Assembly (NCBI GenBank): GCA_035546775.1
Contig: DASZWD010000072.1
Coordinates: 185,021-241,004, forward strand
Reading direction: 5' to 3'
Source: Acidimicrobiales bacterium
GTDB taxonomy: Bacteria; Actinomycetota; Acidimicrobiia; Acidimicrobiales; JACCXE01
DNA: 55,984 nucleotides
Positions 25,895 through 36,837 of this stretch are shown in pieces. The position numbers and the translations under genes were made by a program. Below the pieces are notes generated by a model. It was not told the DNA's origin, searched no databases, and saw nothing but the letters and a program-made list of their open reading frames with translations. The first letter of the stretch is position 1; each line of letters begins with the position of its first letter.

Positions 25895-27837
25895 TAGTCG
25901 ACCCCGCTCGGGACGATGTCAGCGGAGTTGTCGTTGGTGCGGCCCAGGACCGAGTCGAAGATGTGGCGGGCGACGGGGGCGGCGATGGCGCCGCCGAAGC
26001 CGGCTTCCTCGACGACGACGGCCACGCACCATTGCGGGTCCTCGACCGGCCCGTAGGAGACGAACAGGGCGGTGTCCTGCTTGTTGTGCACCTGAGCGGT
26101 ACCGGTCTTGCCCGCCAGCGTCATGCCTGTGAACCCGTTGAAGGCGTTGTAGGCGGTGCCTTTCGGATCGGCGATCACGCCCCGCAGACCGGCTTCGATC
26201 GGCCCCTTCACGTCAGGGGCGACGGTCGGGCCGCTGGCCGGCACCGGAGCGAACGTGGCCGCCGTCGTGAAGCTGCCGTTGTCGTTTTCGGTCAGCGCGT
26301 CGGAGGCGACCCGCGGCACGTACGTCTTGCCGTTCATGGCGAAGGTCGCGTACGCCCGCGCCAGCTGGATCGGTGTCACGACAAGCTCGCCCTGGCCGAT
26401 GGCGAGGTTGATGTTGTCGCCGGGGAACCACCCGCGCGTGGGAAACGCCTTGGGATTGGCGTCGTGGAGCGCGGCGCGCGAGTCAGGAGTCGGCACGCGC
26501 CCCGCGTGTTCTTCGAGGCCGATACCGGTCTTGGTGCCGAAGCCGAGGGCACGGGCGACGTCCTGGATGGCGGTGTTGCCGTACGTGCTGCGGTCGCGCC
26601 AGAACAGATCGCCGAGGCGGTAGAAGAACACGTCCGACGACACCGTGATCGCCCTCGTGACGTTCACCGGACCGTTCGCCTCGTTGCCGGCGTTGTGCTT
26701 CACGCAGCCGGCCGACGCCGCCGCGCCGAGGCAGTTGGGCACGACGTAGCGGCCGTTGTCGATGATGCTCGTGCGCGGGTCGAGCAGGCGCGTGTTCAGG
26801 GCGGCGACGGCGGTGGCGAGCTTGAACGTCGAACCCGGCGCGTACTCGCCGGCGAGGGCGCGATTAGTCAGCGGGCTGTGCGCGTCGGGCGCGGTCAGCG
26901 CCTGATACTGCGGCGTGGAGATGCCGCCGACGAAGTCCGCCGGGTTGTAGGTCGGGAACGACGCCATGGCGCGCACCGACCCGTCACGCGGGTCGAGGAC
27001 GATGGCCGAGCTCGCGGGCGCGATGAAGTCCTTTGCCTGCCCGCGGTCATAGGTGTTGTGCGCCGCGTTCATGGCGCGCGTGAGCGCCGCCTCGGTCGCC
27101 ATTTGCACGTTGAGGTCGAGCGTGAGGCGGATGTCGTGGCCCGGGATCGGATCGGTGTGGAACAGCGTGCGCACGACGCGATCAGCGCTGTCGACCTCCA
27201 GCCGCGTCACGCCCGGTGTTCCCCGCAGGTACTTCTCGTACAGCAGCTCGACGCCGCTCTTGCCGATCTCGTCGGACGGTTGGTAGTTGTCGCGCCGGTG
27301 ATCCTGCAGCTCGTGCTCGTTGATCTTGCCGACGTAGCCGAGCAGGTGAGCGGCGAGGGTCCCGTGCGGATAGTCGCGTTCGGTCACGCGCGCGGCGTCG
27401 ACGCCGGGAAAGTCGGTCTGGTGCTCGCGGATGTAGACGATCGCCTCTTCGGGCGCTTCGGTGATGACGGGCACCGGCGTGAAGGGTGAGAAGCGCTGAT
27501 CCTTGACGCGCGCTTCGATGTCGGCGCGTTGGATGTGCAACAGCGCGGCGAGGCGGTCGATCACGACGTCGTTCTTGGCGGCCTGCTCGCGGCTGAGCGT
27601 GATGACGTTCGACACCTTGTTGTCTACGAGCACCTGGTTGTTGCGGTCGAGGATGCGGCCGCGCGGGGCTTCCTCGTAGACGACGCGCACGCGGTTCTGC
27701 AGGGCCTGGTTCTTGAAGGCGTGCGAGTCCATCGCCTGGAGATATGTGGCGCGACTCAGCAGCGTCGCGAAGAGCGACAACACGATGATGCCGACGATCG
27801 TCAGGCGCAGGTGCGCCGATCCCTGCGGATCAGGCAT
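25894..27837 (-). CDS. mrdA: Penicillin-binding protein 2 (elongation transpeptidase)
   Basis: 647 residues, anchored by one N-terminal helix (LTIVGIIVLSLFATLLSRATYL). The dimerisation/pedestal region is followed by the transpeptidase domain with the SxxK motif YAPGSTFKLATA, the SxN equivalent VSSDVFFYRLG, and the KTGT motif (LAGKTGTAQVHN). It cross-links side-wall peptidoglycan with RodA. It overlaps mreD by 8 bases upstream and rodA by 1 base downstream. Confidence 0.94.
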   Translation of the reverse strand: MPDPQGSAHLRLTIVGIIVLSLFATLLSRATYLQAMDSHAFKNQALQNRVRVVYEEAPRGRILDRNNQVLVDNKVSNVITLSREQAAKNDVVIDRLAALLHIQRADIEARVKDQRFSPFTPVPVITEAPEEAIVYIREHQTDFPGVDAARVTERDYPHGTLAAHLLGYVGKINEHELQDHRRDNYQPSDEIGKSGVELLYEKYLRGTPGVTRLEVDSADRVVRTLFHTDPIPGHDIRLTLDLNVQMATEAALTRAMNAAHNTYDRGQAKDFIAPASSAIVLDPRDGSVRAMASFPTYNPADFVGGISTPQYQALTAPDAHSPLTNRALAGEYAPGSTFKLATAVAALNTRLLDPRTSIIDNGRYVVPNCLGAAASAGCVKHNAGNEANGPVNVTRAITVSSDVFFYRLGDLFWRDRSTYGNTAIQDVARALGFGTKTGIGLEEHAGRVPTPDSRAALHDANPKAFPTRGWFPGDNINLAIGQGELVVTPIQLARAYATFAMNGKTYVPRVASDALTENDNGSFTTAATFAPVPASGPTVAPDVKGPIEAGLRGVIADPKGTAYNAFNGFTGMTLAGKTGTAQVHNKQDTALFVSYGPVEDPQWCVAVVVEEAGFGGAIAAPVARHIFDSVLGRTNDNSADIVPSGVD

Positions 27838-28357
27838 GCAGGCTCCCGTGCACGGCGACGGGGCCGAGAGCCCAGCGCACGGCGCGAATCACGGGAGTCG
27901 CCACGATGGCGTTGAACACGCCGACGACGAGCACGGAGCCGATCAGCGAGACGCGGAAGTACTGCGGCTCGCCGAAGATCGCCGCCGCCATGCCGATGCC
28001 GACGACACCCAAGGCGCTGGCGACGCCGGCGACCGCCGGCTGCAACCAGCGATCGGCGCGGATCACACCGCGCTCGAACGACGCCACGCCGTAGCCGACG
28101 ATGGCGAATACGAGCGCCGTGAGCCCGAGCGGTGTTTCGAGGAAGAGGTCGAACACGAGGCCGGTGACGAACCCCGCCACCGCGGCGCGCGAGCCGTCGC
28201 CCTCGAGCGCGGCGGCGATCGGTACGAGGAACAAGATCACCGGGTGATGGCCGGCGATCTGGATCCCGTCGACGATGTGCAGCTGAAGTTCGAGCAGCAC
28301 GAGCAGCACCAGGGCTACGCGAAGAATGCGATTTCCATCCGTCACGACGGCGACCAC
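27830..28357 (-). CDS. mreD: Rod-shape determining protein MreD
   Basis: 175 residues of mostly hydrophobic helices (VALVLLVLLELQL, AALEGDGSRAAVAGFVTGLVFDLFLETPLG split over two helices, AIVGYGVASF), the MreD pattern with the FDLFLETPLGLTAL motif. It overlaps mreC by 16 bases and PBP2 by 8 bases. A GTG four codons in could also be the start. It belongs to the elongasome. Confidence 0.9.
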   Translation of the reverse strand: MVAVVTDGNRILRVALVLLVLLELQLHIVDGIQIAGHHPVILFLVPIAAALEGDGSRAAVAGFVTGLVFDLFLETPLGLTALVFAIVGYGVASFERGVIRADRWLQPAVAGVASALGVVGIGMAAAIFGEPQYFRVSLIGSVLVVGVFNAIVATPVIRAVRWALGPVAVHGSLHA

Positions 28358-29169
28358 TGCAGCACACGAACGAAGGAAAGTCTGCGCAGGTTCACCAGCG
28401 GACGAACCCGCACGGACTGGGTCAAACCCGCGCGATCTTTCTTGGAAGAGATCACCCGCCCAACGGGCAGGCCGCCGGGATACTCGCTTTCCTGCAGCCC
28501 GCTCGTCACGACGGCGTCGTTGGTGTGGATCTCGGTATTGGGCTCGACCAGCGACATCACCATGTCGCCGCCGTCGCCTGTCGCCACGCTGAGGTCACCG
28601 GTGCGGGCGAGGCGCACGCCGACGCTCAACGCCGGATCGGACAGCAGCTGGATCGTCGAACGATGGGCGATGGCGCGTTGCACGCGCCCGATCAGCGCGC
28701 CGCCCGACACTACGGGCATCCCCCGCGTGATCCCGTCGTCCTCGCCCTTGTCGATCTCGATCGTGAGTTGCAGCGCCGAGGGCGAGCCGCCGGTCACCCG
28801 CGCCGCCACCGACGGGATGTCACCCGTGCTCGACAGGTTGAGCTCGTCCTCCATGCGCTGGAGTTGGCTTTTGGCGTCCTGGGCTTCGACCACCTGACTG
28901 CGAGCCTGCGCCAGTTCGTCGCGCAGCTTGGCGTTCTCGTGGCGGACGCGGCCGAAGTCGAGGATGCCGCCCACGACGTTGCCGACGGGCGTGACGACGT
29001 AGTCGACGGCGGTGCCGACGGGCTGGAGCACGGTGCGCGCCGCGTTGCGGATCGACCCGGTGACCCCACCGCCGTTGGCGCGGTAGTCGAGGGTGATCAG
29101 CGTGATCGCGGTGAGGACGATCAGCAGCAGCGTGAAGCGCGGGCGGGAAGTGCGCCTGGGGGCGACCAC
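28342..29169 (-). CDS. mreC: Rod-shape determining protein MreC
   Basis: 275 residues with one N-terminal membrane helix (FTLLLIVLTAITLITL), a coiled coil (RHENAKLRDELAQARSQVVE) and the beta-rich domain with SALQLTIEIDKGEDDGITRGMPVV and GLIGRVQ-type strands. MreC sits outside the membrane and links MreB to the synthases. It lies 12 bases after mreB. Confidence 0.93.
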   Translation of the reverse strand: MVAPRRTSRPRFTLLLIVLTAITLITLDYRANGGGVTGSIRNAARTVLQPVGTAVDYVVTPVGNVVGGILDFGRVRHENAKLRDELAQARSQVVEAQDAKSQLQRMEDELNLSSTGDIPSVAARVTGGSPSALQLTIEIDKGEDDGITRGMPVVSGGALIGRVQRAIAHRSTIQLLSDPALSVGVRLARTGDLSVATGDGGDMVMSLVEPNTEIHTNDAVVTSGLQESEYPGGLPVGRVISSKKDRAGLTQSVRVRPLVNLRRLSFVRVLQWSPS

Positions 29170-29181
29170 AGGTCGCCGAGG

Positions 29182-30222
29182 CTAGTTCGGGGGGTTCGAG
29201 TTAATGAAGACGCCCTTGAGGACCTCGAACTCCTCGAGGCACTGACCCGACCCGATGGCCACGGCGTGCAGTGGGTTGGGCGCGATCACAATCGGCATGC
29301 CCGTCTCGTGCTCGAGCCGCGCGGCCATGCCGTGCAGCAGCGCGCCGCCGCCGGTGACGACAATCCCTCGCTGCATGATGTCGGCGGCGAGTTCGGGCGG
29401 CGTCTTGTCCAGCGTGACCTTGACGGCGTCGACGATGGCGGCGACCGGCTCTTCGATCGCCTCGCGGATCTCACTCGTCGAGGTCATGATCGGCTTGGGC
29501 AGACCGGTGATCAGGTCGCGACCGCGGATCTCGAAGTAGAGCTCCTCCTCGAGCGGCCACGCCGAGCCGTAGTAGCACTTGATCTCTTCGGCCGTCCGCT
29601 CACCGAGGGCGACGGAGTATTCCTTCTTGATGTAGTTGATGATCGACTCGTCGAGCTCGTCGCCGCCGATGCGGATCGAGCCGGCGGTCACGATGCCGCC
29701 GAGCGAGATGACCGCCACCTCGGTAGTGCCGCCACCGATGTCGACGACCATGTTGCCCGCCGGTTCGTGGACCGGCAGCCCGGCGCCGATGGCGGCGGCC
29801 ATGGGCTCTTCGATGATGTAGACGGGCTTACGGGCCCCGGCGAACTCGGCGGCCTCGGCCACGGCCCGCTGCTCGACGCCGGTGATGCCCGACGGCACGC
29901 AGATGACCATGCGCGGGTGCGAGAAGCGCCGCTGGTGCACCTTCTGGATGAAGTAGCGCAGCATCTTTTCGCAGATGTCGAAGTCGGCGATGACGCCGTC
30001 CTTCAGCGGGCGAATGGCGCGGATGTGATTCGGCGTGCGGCCGATCATGCGCTTGGCTTCCATCCCCACTGCTAGCGGTCGCCCGTCGCGCACGTTGACC
30101 GCCACGACCGAGGGCTCGTTGAGCACGATGCCACGGCCGCGCACGTAGACGAGCGTGTTGGCCGTGCCCAGGTCGACGGCCATGTCGCGACCTAGGAGGT
30201 TGGAAAAGATGCTCTCAGACAC
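29182..30222 (-). CDS. mreB: Rod-shape actin homolog MreB
   Basis: 346 residues from a GTG at 30222, with AGGAGGT near 30194-30200 internal to the reading frame and so not its ribosome site. Phosphate 1 motif [13 protein letters not shown], connect 1 region [13 protein letters not shown], phosphate 2 [13 protein letters not shown] and adenosine motif [11 protein letters not shown] are all present. MreB filaments guide side-wall synthesis. It is the first gene of the cluster, so the promoter should lie in 30223-30383. Confidence 0.97.
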   Translation of the reverse strand: MSESIFSNLLGRDMAVDLGTANTLVYVRGRGIVLNEPSVVAVNVRDGRPLAVGMEAKRMIGRTPNHIRAIRPLKDGVIADFDICEKMLRYFIQKVHQRRFSHPRMVICVPSGITGVEQRAVAEAAEFAGARKPVYIIEEPMAAAIGAGLPVHEPAGNMVVDIGGGTTEVAVISLGGIVTAGSIRIGGDELDESIINYIKKEYSVALGERTAEEIKCYYGSAWPLEEELYFEIRGRDLITGLPKPIMTSTSEIREAIEEPVAAIVDAVKVTLDKTPPELAADIMQRGIVVTGGGALLHGMAARLEHETGMPIVIAPNPLHAVAIGSGQCLEEFEVLKGVFINSNPPN

Positions 30223-30271
30223 TTACGGGCTCCGCACGGGATCGGGGTCCCCCCGGGAAGCCAGTCAGGCT

Positions 30272-30385
30272 AGCAGGGCACTGAAAAACGACGCGGTCGA
30301 GCTTCGGCCGAGAACCACATGCGAATCAGGAAAGCCGTCTGGGCAAGCGGCCGAAGCTCGACCGCTTGTTTTTCAGGGTCCTGCT
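30272..30385. repeat. 114-bp inverted repeat ending at the ndk stop
   Basis: An 18-bp perfect stem (30293-30310 with 30348-30365) is extended outward by a 9-bp match, CTGAAAAAC with GTTTTTCAG (30281-30289 with 30368-30376), and by AGCAGG with CCTGCT at the ends (30272-30277 with 30380-30385). The loop is 37 bases. The A and T runs flank the stem symmetrically, as in a bidirectional terminator, and its right end touches the ndk stop codon at 30384-30386. A small non-autonomous mobile element is the alternative. Confidence 0.65.
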
Positions 30386-30794
30386 ACAGCCCCGGGAAGA
30401 ACAGTGCGATCTCGCGGGCGGCCGACTCGGGGCCGTCGCTGCCGTGCACCAGGTTCTCGGTGACCTCGATGCCGTAGTCGCCCCGGATCGTGCCCGGCGC
30501 CGATTCTCGGGGGTTCGTGACGCCCATCATCGTGCGCACGACCTTCCAGGTGTCTTCCGGGCCTTCCAGCACGAGCAGCATCGCCGGGCTGCGCCCGATG
30601 AAGCTCACCAGCTCGCCGAAAAAGGGCTTCTCGGCGTGCTCGGCGTAGTGCTTGCCGGCGACCTCCGCGTCGATGACGCGCAGCTCGGCGGCAACGATCT
30701 TGAGTCCCTTGTTCTCGAAGCGGCGGATGATCTCGCCGGTCAGGCCCCGCTCCACTGCGTCGGGCTTACAGATAACGAACGTACGGTCTGCCAT
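30384..30794 (-). CDS. ndk: Nucleoside diphosphate kinase
   Basis: 136 residues, the normal length. It transfers the gamma phosphate between nucleoside triphosphates and diphosphates through a phosphohistidine, here H117 in NLVHGSDGPESA. FVICKPDAVERGLTG and the MLLVLEGPEDTWKVVRTMMG nucleotide site match the family. It follows folC at a 58-base distance, and its stop overlaps the large inverted repeat. Confidence 0.97.
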   Translation of the reverse strand: MADRTFVICKPDAVERGLTGEIIRRFENKGLKIVAAELRVIDAEVAGKHYAEHAEKPFFGELVSFIGRSPAMLLVLEGPEDTWKVVRTMMGVTNPRESAPGTIRGDYGIEVTENLVHGSDGPESAAREIALFFPGL

Positions 30795-30852
30795 AGCGGC
30801 GGTGAGGCTACCGGCCCACCCGCCCCTTCTCCGAACCGGTACGCGGATTCGG

Positions 30853-32154
30853 TCAGTGGTGGGTGGCGGCGCCGGCGACGTACAGCGAGCCGGCCACGAG
30901 GACGAGGCCGTCGGCGCCGGCGACGAATTTGGCGCGGGCGACGCCCTCGTCGACCGTGCCGGCGACTTCGGCGTTCACCCCGAGGTCGAGCGCCGCGGCG
31001 GCGATGGCTTCAGGATCCATGGTGCGCGGCGACGGGGCCGGCACGGCGATGACGAGCTCGGCGCTGGTGGCGCCAAGGGCGTCGAGCAGGCGCTCGGGGT
31101 CCTTGCCCTTGCCCTGCAGCATCCCGACGACGAGCACGCGAGGCGACACCGTGGACCACTCTTCGTCGAGGGCGTGCTTGACGGCCGCCGCGCCCATCTC
31201 GTTCTTCGTGCCGTCGAGGATCACAAGCGGATTGCGGCCGACGACCTCGAGGCGACCGGGCGACGTCAAGCCGGCGGTGGCGGCGAGGACCAGCTCCTCG
31301 TTCAGCGGCCGGTCGAAGAACGCTTCGGTGGCGGCGATGGCGCACGCCAGGTTCTCGGACTGGTGTCCGCCGTGCAGCGGCAGGAAGATCTCGTCGTAGC
31401 GCGCTCGCGGCGTGCGCACCGACACGAGGCGCCCGCCGATGGCCACACGATCACTGGTGAGGGCGAAGTCCTCGCCCGCATGGACGATGCTGGCCGCGCC
31501 GACCTCACGAGCGCGCTCGTCGATCACGCGGCGGGGACCGTCGTCGACGTATCCGACCACGACGTCCGCGCCGGCTTTGATGATGCCGGACTTCTCGGCG
31601 GCAACGTCCTCGGCGGTGTCTCCGAGGAACTCGAGGTGGTCGAGACCGACCGACGTCACGACGGCCACGGCGCCGTCAGCAGCGTTGGTGGCGTCCCACG
31701 TTCCGCCGAGTCCGACTTCGATCACCGCCGCATTCACCGCGGTGTCGGCGAAGTGGGCGTACGCCGCCGCGGTCATCAGCTCGAACCACGTGGGGCGCTC
31801 GGCGAGCAACGGTTCAAGCCGCGCCAGCTGCCCGATCAGACTGCCGAAGTCGTCGCGGGTGATGGGGACGTCGTCGCGCAGGATCCGTTCGGTGAGCGAT
31901 ACGACGTGCGGGCTCGTGTACGTACCGACCGTGAGGTCGTGAGCCATGAGCAGCCGACCGATGGCGCGGCTCGTCGACGTCTTGCCGTTCGTGCCGGTCA
32001 CGTGCACGATCGGGTACTGCTGTTCGGGATCTCCGAGCAGGCGCAGCAACTCACGGATCCGCTCGAGCGTGGGCGCGGTCGCCCGCTCCCCCGCCAGCAT
32101 CTTTTCCATGTTGATGTGCTCGTCGAGGAATTCGACTGCGGCGTCGAAATTCAT
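30853..32154 (-). CDS. folC: Folylpolyglutamate / dihydrofolate synthase FolC
   Basis: 433 residues. A Mur-ligase-type ATP grasp: P-loop VTGTNGKTS near residues 52-60, TSPHVVSLTERI, AAVIEVGLGGTWDATN, and HGGHQSENLACAIAA in the central domain, DGTKNEMG in the C-terminal domain. It adds glutamate to dihydropteroate or folates. It overlaps the ValRS-like gene upstream as ATGA, preserving the actinobacterial valS-folC coupling. Confidence 0.94.
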   Translation of the reverse strand: MNFDAAVEFLDEHINMEKMLAGERATAPTLERIRELLRLLGDPEQQYPIVHVTGTNGKTSTSRAIGRLLMAHDLTVGTYTSPHVVSLTERILRDDVPITRDDFGSLIGQLARLEPLLAERPTWFELMTAAAYAHFADTAVNAAVIEVGLGGTWDATNAADGAVAVVTSVGLDHLEFLGDTAEDVAAEKSGIIKAGADVVVGYVDDGPRRVIDERAREVGAASIVHAGEDFALTSDRVAIGGRLVSVRTPRARYDEIFLPLHGGHQSENLACAIAATEAFFDRPLNEELVLAATAGLTSPGRLEVVGRNPLVILDGTKNEMGAAAVKHALDEEWSTVSPRVLVVGMLQGKGKDPERLLDALGATSAELVIAVPAPSPRTMDPEAIAAAALDLGVNAEVAGTVDEGVARAKFVAGADGLVLVAGSLYVAGAATHH

Positions 32155-33521
32155 TCGGCCGCGACGCTCACGAGTTCGTCGTAGGGCACGGCACCGGCGA
32201 GGCGCAGCCCGAGGGCGGCGACGGGCAAGGCGAAGCCGGTCACGTCATCGGGGCCTGCGAACACGATCGTGCGGTCGACCTCGACCTTGTCGACGGGCCA
32301 ACCCGTCAGCGCCAGCGGCCACAGCGCGGCGAGGAAGCGGGCGTCGAGCACGTCGTCGGTGGGCACGAGTTCGCCCATGCACTTGCCACACGACGGCGAC
32401 GGCTCGGCGGTGACCGCCAGCTGCCCGCAGTCGATGCAACTCGCCGCCGGTACGACCTCGCCCGCCCACACCTGATTCGACAGGCACCAGGCTTCGGCCC
32501 GGGCGGCGCGGTCGACGAAGCGTTCGCGCGCCTCGACGTCGTCGATCTGCAACGCGCCCTCACGCACGGCGTCAGCGGCCGCAACCTCGAGATCCGCCGT
32601 CCGTAGGAACCAGTGCCAGCCGAGCAACGGCGTGAGCGACGTGGCACAGCGGCCGCAGCGCAACTGGTCGACCGTCTCGGTCACCTCGGAGACGAGCACA
32701 CCTTCGGCCCGGAGCAAGTCGGCGGCCGCGGCGCGTGCCGCGTAGCGCGCCAGGCCTGCGAGGGGTCCTTCGCTGACGACGACGCCGTCGCGATTGAGCA
32801 CGGGTACCGGCGCCAGCCCGTGGTGGCGGGCCACGTCGAGCGCGCCCGCCGAATGCGCCGGGATCACAAACCAGGGCTCGTCGCTTTCGTCCGCAATGAC
32901 AGGGACGTCGCGACCGAGGGGCACGCGCACCGTCGCACCGGCGCTCGGATGCGCGGCGGGTACAGCGACGGCGACCACGCCGGGCAGCAGTTCGAGCTCG
33001 ACGAGCGCCACTTCGAGTCCGTCGAGGTTGATCACCGCGCGCACCTCGTCGGTGGGCACTGGAGCGGCGTCGGTGGCCTCGACGACCGTTTGGCAACGCG
33101 AACAGATGTCGACGACGCGCTCGGAGCGCTCGAGGAGTCCGGCGTCGTACAACCGCACGAACGCGATGCGCGCCGCCCGCAGCACTGCTTCGTCCGCCGT
33201 GCGGCCCCCGTCGACGTCGGCGGTGACGCCGGCGTCGCTCAGCGCGTCCCGCAACTCCGCGCGGTGCCGGGCCTCGGAATCGCGGACGCGCTCGACGAAG
33301 GACTCGCGGCCGATGACCGTGCGGTCCAACCCCTCGCGCGCCAGATCCACCTCGACGGCGTGCTGTGACGCCAGGTCGCCCTCGAGAGTGCCGACGATCA
33401 ACTCGGTGTCGCCTTCGGTGTCGAAGCGCCGCTCGGCGGCGGCGCGCGCCGCTGCGAGTGCAACCGCATCGGGCTCCGCCGCCAGTACGGCAGGCGCGAC
33501 CAACAACCGCGTCAGCGACAC
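32151..33521 (-). CDS. Truncated, catalytically stripped valyl-tRNA synthetase-like protein
   Basis: 456 residues from a GTG at 33521, about half the length of ValRS. It can be followed along ValRS: GTLEGDLASQ (44-53, cf. GTDHAGIATQ), RESFVERV, FVRLYDAGLLERSERVVDICSRCQT, PAHSAGALDVARHHGL (221-236, cf. PAHDPNDFEVGKRHGL), VLNRDG, PLAGL, RCGRC...LTPLLGWHWFLR, WCLSNQVW (345-352), DDVLDARFLAALWPLALTGWP, and DVTGF to AGAVPYDEL. It has no HIGH motif, and it stops just before KMSKS and the anticodon domain. The editing aspartates are replaced by S and A. Four Cys pairs (140/143, 289/292, 362/365, 378/381) remain. It is at the usual valS position, so it is probably a repurposed or decaying valS; a functional valS must lie elsewhere. 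Confidence 0.82.
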   Translation of the reverse strand: MSLTRLLVAPAVLAAEPDAVALAAARAAAERRFDTEGDTELIVGTLEGDLASQHAVEVDLAREGLDRTVIGRESFVERVRDSEARHRAELRDALSDAGVTADVDGGRTADEAVLRAARIAFVRLYDAGLLERSERVVDICSRCQTVVEATDAAPVPTDEVRAVINLDGLEVALVELELLPGVVAVAVPAAHPSAGATVRVPLGRDVPVIADESDEPWFVIPAHSAGALDVARHHGLAPVPVLNRDGVVVSEGPLAGLARYAARAAAADLLRAEGVLVSEVTETVDQLRCGRCATSLTPLLGWHWFLRTADLEVAAADAVREGALQIDDVEARERFVDRAARAEAWCLSNQVWAGEVVPAASCIDCGQLAVTAEPSPSCGKCMGELVPTDDVLDARFLAALWPLALTGWPVDKVEVDRTIVFAGPDDVTGFALPVAALGLRLAGAVPYDELVSVAAE

Positions 33522-33537
33522 GTTGGACCCGGGGAGG

Positions 33538-34806
<1,269 letters not shown>

Positions 34807-34818
34807 CGTTTGCTGCTC

Positions 34819-35448
34819 CTATGCCGCGCCGAGCGCGTGCTCGGAAACGGGAAGACGGGTCGAAATCACTTCGTCGATAACGCCGTAGGCCTGAGCTTCT
34901 TCCGCGCTCATGATGAAGTCACGCTCCGTGTCCTTGGCGACACGCTCGAAGGGCTGACCGGTGTCGGCCGCCAGCATCTGGTTGAGCAGGTCCTTCATGC
35001 GGAGGATCTCCTTCGCCTGAATCTCGATATCGGTTGCCTGTCCGGCGGCTCCGCCGTAGGGCTGATGCATCAGGATACGGGCGTGGGGCAGCGCGTAACG
35101 GCGACCCTTGGTGCCTCCAGCAAGCAGCACGGCTGCAGCCGAGGCCGCCTGGCCGTAGCAGAAGGTGTGAATTTCGTTACCGACGTAGCGCATGGTGTCG
35201 TAGATGGCCAGCAGGGCCGTGATCTCACCGCCCGGTGAATTGATGTAGAGCGATATGGGCTTGTCGGCGTTTTCCGACTCCAAGAACAGCATTTGCGCAC
35301 AAATGAGGTTGGAAATCGTGTCGTCGATCGGCGTGCCGAGGAAGATGACGTGCTCCTTGAGCATGCGGGAGTACAGGTCGTAGGCGCGCTCGCCCCGGCT
35401 CGAACTCTCGACGACGGTCGGCACGAGGTAGTTGTAGGTCGGTTCCAT
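34819..35448 (-). CDS. clpP: ATP-dependent Clp protease proteolytic subunit ClpP
   Basis: 209 residues. The catalytic serine lies in [12 protein letters not shown], the histidine in [11 protein letters not shown], and the aspartate follows in the [10 protein letters not shown] region. IYDTMRYV and the [17 protein letters not shown] strands complete the fold. Its start overlaps the tig stop. In actinobacteria a second clpP often sits alongside; only one copy is present here. Confidence 0.97.
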   Translation of the reverse strand: MEPTYNYLVPTVVESSSRGERAYDLYSRMLKEHVIFLGTPIDDTISNLICAQMLFLESENADKPISLYINSPGGEITALLAIYDTMRYVGNEIHTFCYGQAASAAAVLLAGGTKGRRYALPHARILMHQPYGGAAGQATDIEIQAKEILRMKDLLNQMLAADTGQPFERVAKDTERDFIMSAEEAQAYGVIDEVISTRLPVSEHALGAA

Positions 35449-36785
35449 TACTCGTTTTCCTCACCATCTGTCTCTGGAGCCGCCGTCAACGCGGCCACAT
35501 CGATCGGTTGTCCTTCTTCGTCGACTACTTCAGCATTGTCGATCAGCCACTGCAGCGCCTTCGCTTTGGCCAGATCGAGTTTGACCGCCGGCAGGACGCC
35601 GTTGGCCTCGAGTTGTTTGCGCAGCTTGGCGGGCTTCTCACCGGCGCTCTCGGCAACCTTCGCCAGTTCCTCGTCGAGTTCGTCGTCGGAGATCTCGATG
35701 CCTTCGGCGGCGACGACGGCGCGCAGTGCCAAGTCGACCTTGACGTTGCCGACGGCGTCCTCGCGGTGCGAGGCGAGAAAGTCTTCGGGCGACTGGCCGG
35801 TGGCCTCGAGCCACTGCTGGAGCGTTGCGCCCTGATGCGACAAGCGGTGCGCCAGGTCTTCGACGCGGCGTGAGACCTCGCCGTCGATCAGCGCGTCGGG
35901 CATGACGTCGACCACCAGGTCGGCGAGCGCCTCGGCAACACCCGATCGCAGCGTCATCTGCGCATTGGCTTTGCGCACCGTGGTCATGCGCTTCACCAGA
36001 TCGGCGCGCAGTTCCTCGACGGTGTCGAACTCGGAGACTTCGCTCGCCCACTCGTCGGTGACTGCGGGCAGCACCTTCTCCTTCACGCTCTTCACGAGCA
36101 CCTTGAAGGCGACTTCGCCCTCGTGGCCCGGGACCTCGTGCGTGAACGTGACGACGTCGCCGGCTTTGGCGCCGGTGATCGCCTCGTCGAGACCTTCGAC
36201 GAGCGTGCCGGTGCCGACCTCGTAGGTGAGATCGGTGGCCTCGAGCCCGGGAACGATCTCGTCGTTTTGCGAACCGTGGATGTCGATGACGACGGCGTCG
36301 CCGTTGCGGCAGTCGCGATCGACGTCGTTGAGCTCGGCGCCTTGGTTGCGTAGCCGGTCGATCTGGGCGGTGATGTCGTCCTCGGACGGCTCAGGCCGGG
36401 GGACGACCACCTTCAGCGCGTTGTAGCCCGGCACCGTGATGACGGGGCGCACCTCGACGACGGCGTCGAACACCAGCGGGCCGGTCTCCTCGCCCGACGT
36501 GATGTCGATGTCAGGCGAGGCGATGGCGTCGGTGTCGGTCTCGCGCAGGGCGGTGACGTAGTACTTCTCCAGCTCGACGCGAATGGCCTCTTCACGCGCC
36601 ACGCCGGCGCCAAGCTTCGCTTCGAGGACGCGCCGGGGCGCCTTGCCGGGGCGGAACCCGTCGATTTTGACCTCGCGGGCGAGCCGGCGGAACGCCGCGT
36701 CGACCGCTTTTTCGAATTCGGCCTCGTCGACCTCGACGGACAGCTTGACTTTGTTGCCCTCGAGGGGTTCAGCGACCGCTTTCAT
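35448..36785 (-). CDS. tig: Trigger factor
   Basis: 445 residues. Ribosome-binding N-terminal domain with the signature [16 protein letters not shown], a FKBP-type isomerase domain around [21 protein letters not shown], and a long helical C-terminal domain. It chaperones nascent chains at the tunnel exit. The gene stands first in the tig-clpP-clpX run, a common bacterial order. No tRNA gene lies between it and the next region. Confidence 0.96.
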   Translation of the reverse strand: MKAVAEPLEGNKVKLSVEVDEAEFEKAVDAAFRRLAREVKIDGFRPGKAPRRVLEAKLGAGVAREEAIRVELEKYYVTALRETDTDAIASPDIDITSGEETGPLVFDAVVEVRPVITVPGYNALKVVVPRPEPSEDDITAQIDRLRNQGAELNDVDRDCRNGDAVVIDIHGSQNDEIVPGLEATDLTYEVGTGTLVEGLDEAITGAKAGDVVTFTHEVPGHEGEVAFKVLVKSVKEKVLPAVTDEWASEVSEFDTVEELRADLVKRMTTVRKANAQMTLRSGVAEALADLVVDVMPDALIDGEVSRRVEDLAHRLSHQGATLQQWLEATGQSPEDFLASHREDAVGNVKVDLALRAVVAAEGIEISDDELDEELAKVAESAGEKPAKLRKQLEANGVLPAVKLDLAKAKALQWLIDNAEVVDEEGQPIDVAALTAAPETDGEENE

Positions 36786-36837
36786 AGGAAGTCAGCAGTG
36801 TACTGGCGCGCGGAAGCAATCCCTTTCCTTGGCCTGG

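Noticed and set aside
25963-27489. 508-codon plus-strand frame opposite PBP2
   Set aside because: Antisense shadow; PBP2 motifs on the minus strand are complete.
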